In this document: positions 24,179-34,347 of the stretch, piece by piece
How positions within the stretch are numbered: position 1 is the stretch's first letter
How the letters are laid out: every line of letters starts with the position of its first letter
NCBI RefSeq assembly: GCF_020283565.1
Contig: NC_060064.1
Coordinates: 11,336,266-11,400,265, forward strand
DNA length: 64,000 nt
Reading direction: 5' to 3'
Origin: Trifolium pratense
Taxonomy: Eukaryota > Streptophyta > Magnoliopsida > Fabales > Fabaceae
The notes under the pieces: model-generated
What the model saw: the letters and a program-made list of their open reading frames with translations, nothing else
Told to the model about the DNA's origin: nothing
The model's database searches: none
Program-made: the position numbers and the translations under genes

Positions 24179-24789
24179 GATTTATCTGGTGAGTTATAGA
24201 ATAGTTCATTATTTGAACTTTGTTTTTGCAAATTGGTCTATTCAATACATTGCAGCAATTTTAGTTTACACTTGTTTATTTTTATGCAAAAAAGAGAAAA
24301 TTTGAGATTCTGTCAAATTTGAACACTTTCTGTCAAATTTGAGATTCTGCAGGGTGATGAGGAATTGGTTATTAGCTTTAGTTTGAGTCTTGGAAGCAGA
24401 TCAGGTGATGGAATTGGTAATTTGGCTCGGGTGCATCCCACTGTTTTGGACTTGCTGTTTTGGACTGTCATGGAATTGGTAGTTTGAGTTGCTGTTTTGG
24501 AATTGGATAGAGCTAGTTTTGATTTTTGTGTATATTAGGGGGCTGTATGCTTGGAATTAGAATAGATATAATTAGTGATAATGTTAAGTTTTGTGATTTT
24601 AATGTATTGAATGTGTAACTTGTTAGGAATTGACAATGAATTGTGGAAAATAATATTCGAAATTATGACAATTTTCTTTTGCGTTATTACCTACTAAAAG
24701 AACGTATAATTTATGCGCCGGAAGGGCGCCATATATTAATATGCAGGCACAGGAATTAAAAAAAACGAAAAAAAACAAAAAAAAAAACT

Positions 24790-25560
24790 AACATACCACT
24801 ACTGATATTTATAACAATCAGTAGTGAAAACCATACATACCACTACGGGTATTTGTAAATACCCGTAGTGGTATCCTCAATTCTAAAAAAAAAAAATTAA
24901 AACCACACATACCACTACCGGTATTTACAAATACCGGTAGTGGAATCCCAGACTCTAAAAAAAAAAAAATGAAAACCACACATACCACTACGGGTATTTG
25001 TAAATACCCGTAGTGGTATCCCAGAATCTAAAAAAAAAAAACTGGAAACAATACATACCACTACGGGTATTTGTAAAATACCCGTAGTGGTATCCCAGAT
25101 TCTAAAAAAAAAAAACTGGAAACAATACATACCACTACGGGTATTTGTTAAATACCCGTAGTGGTATCCCAGATTCTAAAAAAAAAAAACTGGAAACAAT
25201 ACATACCACTACGGGTATTTGTTAATACCAGTAGTGGAATCCTCAATTCTAAAAAAAAAAAATTAAAACCACACATACCACTACCGGTATTTACAAATAC
25301 CGGTAGTGGAATCCCAGACTATAAAAAAAAAAATGAAAACTATACATACCACTACGGATATTGAAAATACCCGTAGTGGAATCTCATACATACCACTACG
25401 GGTATTTGTAAATACCCGTAGTGGAATCCTCATAAATTTAATTAATAATACAGTAGAAACCTGACATACCACGACGGGTATAAAAAGACCCGTCGTGGAA
25501 AGTATTGACTTACAACGACGAGTGTATTTACTACCGGCCGCGGCCAGTAGTGGAATCCCT
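24790..25560. repeat. CACTA right subterminal array of about eleven palindromes
   Basis: Palindromes of about 32 bp begin near 24797, 24839, 24910, 24985, 25057, 25129, 25206, 25276, 25347, 25395 and 25468. Each has the form CCACTACSGGTA, short centre, then the complement. Most are separated by A-rich spacers that give a period of about 70 bp. Arm variants (CGGGTA/TACCCG, CCGGTA/TACCGG, CGACGGG/CCCGTCG) mostly match within a unit. The stretch 24179-24790 between the gene and the array holds a presumed 3' untranslated region and nothing else recognised. Confidence 0.88.
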
Positions 25561-25600
25561 ATTTGGCCGGTAGTGGAATCCCCTTTCTGCACTAGTGATT

Positions 25601-26090
25601 AACAGATCGATGATAAGCACCTCTTACTGAATAACCATTGGTAGGATCATGGAGCCACGTCCATTTGTTCAAAACATCAACTTGTGAAAACAAGTTTTCC
25701 AAAACAACACAAAACTCCAAAACCAACTTCTCCTCCCTCACAAAAAGTTGTCTACGGCATATTTACCCAACAACCCAACTATTTTTATCGATAGCTAACT
25801 AAAAGAGTCTATTAAAACGAATACAAAGATCATCACCCTTCAACCACCTATCTTTCCAAAAATGTGTCTCTTCCCCCATTTCCCATCCTTCAACTAATAT
25901 TATTTTCTAACCACCGCCCAACACTTAAGTCCACCCCTTCATTAACATTACGCAAATATTTCCACCACAAAAATGCCTTCCTCCCACCTCTCTTAACTCT
26001 ACCAATGACGACTCATACTTAGCAACAAATACCTTAAACCGCAACCCCTTTTGGTCCAGCGACAACCTCCAACTCCACTTTTCTAAATTA
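25601..26090 (-). pseudogene. LINE remnant, first half, split by the CACTA element
   Basis: On the minus strand it reads WEMGEETHFWKDRWL, a decayed segment, then FCVVLENLFSQVDVLNKWTW and LHDPTNGYSVRGAYH. This is the conserved stretch just before the zf-RVT domain of plant LINEs. It runs directly into the CACTA right end, and its continuation is at 18366 going down. Stops are present, so it is non-functional. Confidence 0.78.
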
Positions 26091-26669
26091 AAGAGACAAA
26101 ATTAAATTATCTAACTTTAGTAAAGTGACTAATTAACCGCACCTACTACTCCTGATTATAAACAAAAATAATTAAATTCACATTATTTATTAAGAAATTT
26201 AGTCTTGATATTAAATAATTAAATTTATTAAGATATACATATTGTAAATGATAAAATTACCTTTATATAAGAAAATGGGTTGTATGATGCTAATACCTTT
26301 TCCTTCAATAAAATTGAATTAAAATTCAATAACTAATTTAATTGATGCTCTCTTTTTTTTAACTCGGTTTTGATGCTCACACCATTTTTTTCCTATTCAT
26401 TTATTCTAGAACTTATTTTGTCCGATTAAAGCTAACTGTCTGAACCCATGAAACAGTGTTAGTTTTTTTGAGGATGAATGGTCCCTACATCATCCCACTA
26501 ATATGATACCGATCGTTGCACTTTACGGTAGCATATCACCAATAATTGCCGTTGCTCTACCCCACCCAATTCTTTGTCCCACCATGCTCCCATTCATTAA
26601 TCATAAATCATCATAATAAAACTCCAAAGATATATTTGAAATTTGAGATATTTCGAGTTCGAGTTTTTT

Positions 26670-26803
26670 TCTTGGTTTAGTAGTTTGGTGATCAGAAATT
26701 TCAGCTTAAAAGTGAATAAGTGGAGTGTTCAGGGTTCGAACTCCGATTCCTGCATAATATATGTGATATTTCTATCAACTGTGTCAAGGTCACAAGAACT
26801 TTC
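26670..26803 (-). mobile_element. Diverged tRNA-derived SINE
   Basis: The layout matches the SINE at 3782: a tail with GTTTGGTGATCAGAAATTTC, then AAGTGGAGTGTTC, and a B-box complement GGGTTCGAACTCC. It ends at TGTCAAGGTCACAAG, the complement of the A-box side. A further fragment of the tail and B-box region lies at 26881-26960. No TSD was assigned. Confidence 0.55.
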
Positions 26804-26960
26804 GAGTTCGAGTTCTACGAATATCTTTATAGGAATGTAAATAAATACTATAATATTGTAAATTCTTTTTGAAGAGTAATATAGTGGCTAAAAATTCACC
26901 TTGAAATGTCCAGAATTTGAACCACGACCCTTACATATATATAATGGCTAAGACACTCTT

Positions 26961-28997
26961 AATATTTTATATTTTTTTTACTTTAGAATAATGGCATCAT
27001 CCACTCATCCTATATTTTATGTATAAAAAAATCATAATAATAAGATTATTAAGGATAAGAGAACGATTATTTCATCAAACCAATAATATGACAAGGTCCT
27101 TAATCAAGGGCAGGATGACATCACTGTGCTGTTATCTGACGGTTGTGATTCGGTCATTCAACGGCCAAAGTTGTAATGTAGCTTGCAATAGGGTATACCC
27201 ATGCTCCCATATGCTCTACTTTGCAACTAAGTATTCAATTCCAACCATTATTCAATTTCTCAGCCGTTATAAAACGTCATCATTTTGTGTTTGTGAGGAC
27301 TATTGACAATGCTTTAGTTTTTGCTATTGCGGTTGAGTTTCGTTGTACAAAAGTCAAACAGTTTTAAGAGGAAGTTAAAAAGTTTCTCAAGCCTTCCATT
27401 CCAAGCCAAACTACCCTCAAATCCTCTTTTTAATTATTTTATTTTATCACATTAAACTAAACTATATAATTTAATCAAGAAAGCATGCTCAAAGTATGGA
27501 AGGGGTCCACACGTTTTGGTTAATTTTCTCTTCAAATCTTGATTATTTTAATGGACTTTTAATTCCAAATTATTATAGTACACTAGTAGCAAATATAATA
27601 AATATATAATACAAAGTACAAGGATTAGCAAATAAAACAAAAAAATTGAATAATAATATCAATCGTTAGTTTGTTCAGTAGTAATTGATACTGAATTTAG
27701 TAGAGAAGATCATGGTCGATTCTCACAACAGTGACCGAAGAGGGCGGTAACCACATGATATCAATGATACCAGAACTAAATTCGAACAAAATTAGACGAT
27801 CCAATTAAAAAAAATAATAATAATTATGATAATAAAATAGAGTATGCTTAGCGGAATTTATTCCGTATGAAGTGGTGGGGTTTTGAATAATGTTCGCAAA
27901 ATTAGGAGGGCATGTGGCTGAATCACATATTTGGCCACTCGGTATAGAGCGCGTATACATTTTAATACTTGCACTTCACTGCCCTTTTTTCATGAGATTT
28001 AGACATGTTTAATTTAATTTTAGTTTAGATTAGATTTAATTTAATTTTAGTTTAGATTAGATTAGATGTACTAGTAATTGGAATGGATTAGTATCATGAA
28101 CATGTTTAATAAAATCAAATACTAACAAATGACTTTCCAGCTAATCCATACACATATCAGATAATGTCAACACGTGTCACGTGGTTATAAATTTTAACTA
28201 AATGTTACTAATTAAACGAGTGTTTATTTTTTATTTCTTGATTTTTTGTTGACTTAGTGGTGTGGTGTGAGTGCTACTAGTAGTTGGTTAATCAGGTTGA
28301 TTTTGTAGTATAAAGAAAATAAAATAAAACAACGCAGCTTCCTATGTAGCTGCAGCGAATGAAACGGTCGATGTTCAAACAAACAACATAAACAAAGAGG
28401 AGGAGGTGTTTGGATTTGAAACAAACAGTATCCTTAACCAAACCAAAACAACCTTTTCAATGTCGGCGCCGGAATGTTTCACTTTTCACCTTCGGATTTC
28501 GTTATGTAGCGCAATTAGCAACGCGTTTTTTTATTCTTTTTCTGTAAGTTTTCACCCTCCCTCACTATTTTTTTAAGCAGCTAAATGAAAATTTATTGAT
28601 TGGAAAAGAGGGGTAAAAGAAAAGGTTAATAGGAAAAGAAAAAAAAATGTTGTTAATGATGAGTTAAATCCAAGTGATTAATAAGTTTTTTAAGACGAAT
28701 TATTCTAAAGAATTGAGTTTAATTTTTAGTGGAAATTTTCTTTAAATATGAATTATTAAGAGTTTTTCTTGAAAACTAGAGAGTTATATATAAAAAAAAG
28801 TGTTTTGGTACATTTTAACGATCATTTTTATGAATTAAAAAATTATTTGTTGACTATTATATTTTAAAAAGGGTCATGTTAAATAGTGTTCCTGAGCCAC
28901 ATATCATTTTATAAGAAAAACACAATTTTATTGTTTATAAACACTATACTATTTTCTTTGATTTTTACATTTTTCCATAAAACAGTTTTAAATATTA
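26961..28997. other. Intergenic, no firm gene
   Basis: AT-rich DNA. Two G-box-like sites (ACACGTGTCACGTGG) lie at about 28172-28187. They are followed by a TATA-like TTATAAATTT and, 270 bp later, a short ATG exon candidate at 28460-28543. No downstream exon was recognised, so no gene is called. The open stretch at 27019-27306 has no recognisable domain. Confidence 0.4.
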
Positions 28998-29160
28998 CTC
29001 CCTCCGGTACTATATATAAAAAGAAATTTGAAGAGTTTTGTAGTCCTTAGTATAACAAAAGACACAACTTTTAATGTCAATTTAATCTAAAAATATCATT
29101 TTTACCCTTTTAAATTGTTTTCAATTTACTATTTCCAATGCACTACACATTACTTGTGAA

Positions 29161-30400
29161 TAGGGTTGGGAATAGGCTAGGCCAGACCTTGATAGACCTG
29201 AGTCTGGCCCAGGGACAGATCCAGAAAGTTATCGTATCGGGGGCCAAAAATAGTAGTAATATATAATAAAATTAAGAGAAAATAGGATATGAACCAACAT
29301 ACAATAACAACCGTTTATTTTGCCAAATCACTCTACTACACCCCACTTTAAACAATTTTTTTTTTTTCATTGGATGTTGGTGTAAATTTTTTTTTGTCAA
29401 TCAAATACAAATAATCATATCCTTTTAGACAGTAGACAAAATAATAAACACTACCGAAATTCACACATAATCGCAAAGTTTAGAGTTCAAACCAAAATAA
29501 AACTGTCTTTACTTAATTAATGTATATAATATATGCTAATATAGAGTTTATATGTATATTCACAATATCATTATTTTCCATACATATATAATTGGAGCGG
29601 GGTAATGTATACATATAAATGATACGTGAGAGGGAGGGGGGGCCTTGACCACTGCCTGCCCCCCTCTATATCCGTCCCTGGTCTGGCCTACGATTTTTTT
29701 TCGGGCCTGAGCCTGGCCTGCGGCCTATCAAATGTTATTTTTTTTGGCCTGGTATAAGCCTTTTAAAAGCCTGGCCTGACCTTGTAGCCTATTTAAAAGT
29801 CTGTGTTACATTAAAGTTTCTTTATATAGTCTTTTTTAAATAGGCTAAACAGGCCTTAAAAAGTTCACATTTAAATTTTTATAATTTCTACAACATTAAG
29901 AAAAAAGCTAATAATATGATTAGCACAATAATTAAAAACTAATAAAATAACAAATACGATTACGACAAAGTCGCCATCATACAAATTGTTTGCTAAGTGT
30001 AGTCAGCAACAAGCCAACAACCAAAATATAGGATGAGTTGCTACTTGCTCGAGAGAATGAGAGATGAAATGGAGGTAGAGTTTCTATTTTTAATTTATAT
30101 GCGCGAAATATAAAAAAAAAAAATATTTTCTCTGTTTTGTTAAAAAATATATATTTTCTCTGATATTTTGTATTTATATAAATAATAATTTTTTATAAGA
30201 TATAAATAATTATTATTATAAACAGGTCGGCCTATCAGGCTTCGTAGGCCTTCTTAGAAGCCTAAGCCTGACCTATATATGTAAACAGACCGTTTTCAAA
30301 GCCTAAACCTGACATTTTTAATAACCAGGTCAGGCCAGGCCAGACTTATACAGGCCAGGCCGAAGGCCCCTGTAGGCCGTCTGGCCTATTCCCAACCCTA
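29161..30400. mobile_element. Non-autonomous hAT element (TAGGGTTGGGAATAGGC ends)
   Basis: TAGGGTTGGGAATAGGC at the left is complementary to GCCTATTCCCAACCCTA at the right. The perfect 8-bp TSD CTTGTGAA flanks it (29153-29160, 30401-30408). Subterminal regions are packed with GGCCTGGCC / GGCCAGGCC words, probably transposase-binding repeats. The centre is AT-rich and non-coding. It carries a second hAT-type MITE at 29210-29680. Confidence 0.92.
29210..29680. mobile_element. hAT-type MITE (CAGGGACGG family), nested
   Basis: It runs from CAGGGACAGATCCAG to ATATCCGTCCCTG, flanked by the perfect 8-bp TSD GTCTGGCC (29202-29209, 29681-29688). It interrupts the subterminal repeats of the surrounding hAT element, so it is the youngest of three nested insertions. 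Related copies lie at 3050-3462 and 58429-58838. Confidence 0.9.
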
Positions 30401-30914
30401 CTTGTGAAGCTAGAAATGTGCAAGCTACTCAATCTTAGCCATAGGAAAGGTTACTGTTCATTTTTCTGTATGAGAGGAAATCATTTCACTATGAGGGTAT
30501 ATTTGGCAATTAGGTGTCAAAATTACAACAAGTACTATGTTCCTTGGTATTGATGTTTTTTGTTTTCTTTTCTTACACTGTATTTGGTACTGAATGGAGT
30601 AACTATTATTATAAGTAATAAAACTAAAATTAGTACGGCTAAATGCCACTAAATACCACGAGTGACTAAAAACAAAGAATCTTGAAATTACAAGGGTGAA
30701 ATCACAAAAATTAATTTTACATGGGAGAAACCAAAACTCGCCCAAATGACAGAGGGCAAAAATACTAGTAACCCTTATATTTAATATTATTTGGATTTGT
30801 AGGAACAGTTGTGTGTTTAAGGAAAAAAAAATAGATTTGAGAGATGCTATGAGATGCAAATCAATTCTATTATATTCAATGTCTCCCTCAGTGGAAATTA
30901 CATATGTACACTAA

Positions 30915-31460
30915 TATTTCGGGGCTCCTAACATGGCAGAATTTGTTATTCATAAAAGTTTTGATGTGAAGGTTCAATCTCCTAAGGCTCCTATCAAAGA
31001 GATCTTGTGGAACCCTCCTATAATAATATCTTGGATAAAATGTAATTCAGATGGAGTATCTCATGGCAGTCCTAGTATTGCAGCTTGTGCAGGTGTGTTC
31101 TAAGACTACCAAGCTAATTTTTTAGGTTGTTATGCTTCAAATATTAGTGTCTCATCTTCTCTTCAGGCTGAGTTGATGAGAGCTATATTGATCATTGAAA
31201 TTGCTTTTGATAAGGATTGGCATCATCTCTAGCTAGAAACTAATTCACAGCTTCTTACCCGGACTTTGAAGCAATTTAACATTATATCTTGGACTATTCA
31301 CAACCGATAAAGGCATTGTCTGGATCTTCTTTCTCAAATGCATTTAAAAGTCACCCACACTTTCAGAGAAGAGAACTGTTTTGCTGATAAAATGGCAAAC
31401 ATTGGTTTGTCTACGAGGTTCACTTGGTGGAATAGCTTGTCTAGATAATCATTGGTTTCT
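30915..31460 (+). pseudogene. LINE RNase H-like domain remnant
   Basis: The translation gives SWIKCNSDGVSHGSPSIAA, then GCYASNISVSSSLQAELMRA, LETNSQLLTRTLKQFN and a closing HTFREENCFADKMANIGL. This is the order of RVT_3 RNase H-like domains at the ends of plant LINEs. Stops follow CAGVF and HHL. From 31445 to about 31640 the tail is partly duplicated (CACTTGGTGGA and GCTTGTCTAG motifs repeat). Confidence 0.7.
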
Positions 31461-31900
31461 CTACTAGCTTCACTTGGTGGATTAATAGCTTTCAGAGAAT
31501 GGAACTATTGTGCTGATAAACTAGTTTCACTTGGTGGAATAGCTTGTCTAGATCTATTTTGAATGATTTTTTTAAAAGTAGAATACACAAGTTTCAAGAC
31601 TCTTTTACCATATTTAATTCTTTAACTAGTGCCATGTAGAAACTAGTTAGCATTTTCCTTAATACACATAGATCAAATGCATTGATAAATTAGAATTTTT
31701 TTTTAAATTACTATAAAAATTCTCTGTGTAAAAATTATCTGTTTAACAGGTCTTGTACGACCTATTGTCATGCGCTTTGGTTTATTGTTGCGCTCATACG
31801 GCTTGTTGTTCCACGCTTGTCATCTATGTTGCAGGAGGTCTCGTTGGTCGAAGGTTATTTCCTTTGCATCTTGTGACCTCTTCTCGGCGTTAACCTCTTC

Positions 31901-32294
31901 TAGGGATGACAATGGGTAGGGTACTATAGTACCCATTCCCATACCTGCAGATTGAAAAAATACCTGTACCCATCCCCATACCCGCGTGGGTAACAACTTT
32001 TGCCCCCGTCCCCATACCCTATGGGTACCTAGGTACCCATACCCGTACCCGTTACCCGCATTTTTACTAAAAATAAATTGATCAATTATAAAATATCATA
32101 TAATTTTAATAGAATTAAAAAAATTTCAAAGATTTTAATATTGACTAATAAAAATTATAAACAAAATTATTACTAACCTTATGTTAAAGTTCATATTTAT
32201 GTTAAATATTCACATTATTTTTATATTATGTTATAAATAAACATTTTTATTAAAAATATGTAATAGTTTAGTAGAGTTGTATTGTTTTAAATTG

Positions 32295-32366
<72 letters not shown>

Positions 32367-32555
32367 AATAAATATATATTATGCGGGTATGGGGCGGGGT
32401 GGGTACTAAGGTACCCGTACCCCCACCCATACCCGTTCATTTTTGCGGGTAATTACCCATACCCGTGCCCGTACCCAAAATGCCGGTTTTTACCCTACCC
32501 GTTGTGGGTAATTTTTGCGGGTACCCTCTGGGTATGGGTCAAATTGCCATCCCTA
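31901..32555. mobile_element. Non-autonomous hAT element, same ends as the 3851-6896 element
   Basis: It starts TAGGGATGACAATGGGTAGG and ends GCCATCCCTA. The perfect 8-bp TSD ACCTCTTC (31893-31900, 32556-32563) lies in the gypsy gag sequence. GGGTATGGG / ACCCATACCC words repeat at both ends. The termini match the decayed hAT transposon at 3851, so a relative of that transposase probably mobilised it. Confidence 0.92.
32298..32360. repeat. (TA)n microsatellite
   Basis: About 31 TA units lie in the centre of the hAT element at 31901-32555. Such runs are unstable and length polymorphism is likely. Confidence 0.95.
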
Positions 32556-33269
32556 ACCTCTTCACCTTTAATATAGCATTATGCTCGCTTTATAACTTCC
32601 TCCATGCTAACTTTCGGCTTCTAAGCTAGTGATTCATTGAAGTGACCCGCCTTTACACCATTCTAGAAAGCTCCCACAAACATCTTTTGATTGGGATTTA
32701 CCACTTTAATGGTAGTTTCGTTGAACCTAATGAGGTATTCTTGGAGGCTCTCGTTATGGCTCTGACGGATTTTGAAAAGGCTTGTACCTATTTAGGCTTT
32801 TAGGCTTGTAGTTTCGTTAAACATATATTAGGGTTAAATATGTTTTTAGTCCCTCTAAATATATCAAATCGAACTTTGGTCTTTCTAAATTTTCAGTTTT
32901 CAATTTTAGTCCCTGTTTTTTTTTTCTTTTCAAAAGTTCATGTATCATCTTCTAAATGATTTTTAAAAAAAAACATGTCATTATTAAGGCTTTAAAATAT
33001 TATTAGTTTGATTATTTAATTATTTAATCTTTAGTTTAACAATTTAATATTTAATTTGAAGTTATAGATAAATTAACAAAATTAAAGACTAAATAGTTAA
33101 ATTGGTAAACTAATTGTATCCCACAAATTTAATATTTAATGTTGAAATTATTTGCACTCTAGTTGAAAAAAATTATCCCACAAATTAGCTTATTTATGCT
33201 TTCACTTTGGCATTTCAATGGTGATGCTCAATATCAAGTTTCAAATTTGAATAATTTATCAACAATTCA

Positions 33270-33560
33270 AGAATTATGCTCATGTTTGGTTGCAACTAAA
33301 AAGACAGAATTTACATCTTGATTGATAGACTACTTTGTCTTATCACGACTTTTCTAATTTCTACAGCCACAACTGAGAGATCTTTTTCAAAAATGAAATT
33401 ACGAATAAGTAGGAAAAACAAGATGAAAGTCATTTTTTTGTAAAAAAAAATAAATGAAAGTTAATTTTCTAGCAGATAGCATGTCACTCTATATTGAAAG
33501 GGAAATTGTTGCAAGTATCAATTCAAAGACTATTATTGAGTATTGCAAGTCTCATTCGTC
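33270..33560 (+). pseudogene. hAT transposase C-terminal (hATC) relic
   Basis: LISTATTERSFSKMKLRISR, then NKMK, and after a short poly-A interruption NFLADSMSLYIEREIV and TIIEYCK. This is the dimerisation region of TTF-type hAT transposases, which usually reads ATTERSFSxMK and FLADSxxxYIExEI. Two frameshifts are seen, and no other part of the element was recognised. It is a different hAT lineage from the one at 4653-6590. Confidence 0.65.
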
Positions 33561-33659
33561 GTGTAACGAATCATTTTCGAGTATTTTAAATCATGTAGTT
33601 TAATTTTATTTTATTAATAATCAAGTATGTGCTTATTACAACTTAAATTTTTGGTATTA

Positions 33660-34062
33660 GACTTCCTAACATGTCCCCTCATGCGAATCATTATTGGAGT
33701 TGGTGGTCCAATGGATCTTAGACAGACTTTGATACCGTCTTAAAATTGAGAGTTTGGTTTAGGATAACTTTACAAAATTGGCTTGTAAGATGATGATGGC
33801 CTCTACGTTATTATAAACTCATGTCAAAACCATCTCACATCCAATGTGGGACTTGTTAACACACCCTCATGTCTAACATTATTGAGCTTGTGTGGATGTA
33901 AACAGTGAATGACCCAATAGAGAAAACCTAATAGCAACTAGCCTAACAAATCTTAGAGAGACTCTGATACCATCTTAGATGTAGAGCTTGATCTAACTTA
34001 ACCTTACAAAATTAAATTGTAAGGTGATGATTGTCTCTACTCGGATGTAGGATTTCTTAACA
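33660..34062. repeat. Direct duplication of an LTR-like sequence
   Basis: Two copies of about 200 bp (about 33660-33860 and 33862-34062) share GATACCGTCTTA / GATACCATCTTA, TTTACAAAATTGGCTTGTAA-like and GGTGATGATTGTCTCTAC-like blocks. A TGTGGGACTTGTTAACA motif ends the first. They look like LTR or TRIM pieces without internal sequence. Confidence 0.45.
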
Positions 34063-34088
34063 ATTGAACAATTAATGAATATGATATA

Positions 34089-34347
34089 CTCCCTCCGTCC
34101 CAAAAAGAATGACCCAGTTGACCGAAACACGCATGCCAATGCATAACTTTGGCGACTAATATCTTTAATTGTATAATAGTAAAAATTATAAAAAATTGAT
34201 ATTTTGAAAATACTCATCGAGACGAATCTAACAACATCTTATATGTTAATATTTATTTTTATTTATTAGTAGAAAAATATGGTCAAAACAATATATATGA
34301 ATAGTGCATATATTCAAAATGGGTCATTCTTTTTGGGACGGAGGGAG
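34089..34347. mobile_element. Stowaway MITE, near-perfect ends
   Basis: CTCCCTCCGTCCCAAAAAGA at the left matches the complement TCTTTTTGGGACGGAGGGAG at the right exactly. TA flanks both sides. The high end identity suggests a comparatively recent insertion. Confidence 0.88.

Larger units (their letters stand above)
18370..25597 (+). mobile_element. CACTA (En/Spm) transposon, 7.2 kb, structurally complete
   Basis: The left end CACTAGTAGAAAAATGAC and the complement of the right end, CACTAGTGCAGAAAGG, share the CACTAGT terminus. The 3-bp TSD ATT flanks both sides (18367-18369, 25598-25600), as expected for CACTA elements. Arrays of CCACTACCGG-type subterminal repeats occupy about 330 bp on the left and about 800 bp on the right. 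The interior holds one long uninterrupted gene, spliced to 1237 codons. Insertion split a LINE that can be rejoined across the TSD. Both ends, TSD, repeats and an open gene make autonomy plausible, though no separate TNPA-like gene was recognised. Confidence 0.93.
28998..30599. mobile_element. Stowaway-like MITE hosting a two-level hAT nest
   Basis: The left end CTCCCTCCGGTACTATATAT and the complement of the right end, CTCCATTCAGTACCAAATAC, are similar. Both are flanked by TA (28996-28997, 30600-30601). Without the insert it is about 360 bp. It is split by the hAT element at 29161-30400. Confidence 0.65.
31740..32810 (-). pseudogene. Ty3/gypsy gag remnant, split by a hAT MITE
   Basis: On the minus strand from about 32800: SLQEYLIRFNETTIKVVNPN, then KMFVGAF, NGVKAGHFNESLA and SMEEVIKRA. 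This is the conserved retrotransposon gag region (YLxRFNE, MFVGAF, GLKAGHFNESLA). After the hAT insert the product continues as EEVNAEKRSQDAKEITFDQR into a basic segment near 31740. In-frame stops are present. No pol sequence or LTR was seen nearby. Confidence 0.72.

Noticed and set aside
32277..32576. 99-codon open frame with an IYIYIY run
   Set aside because: It is produced by the TA microsatellite and the repeat ends of a hAT MITE.
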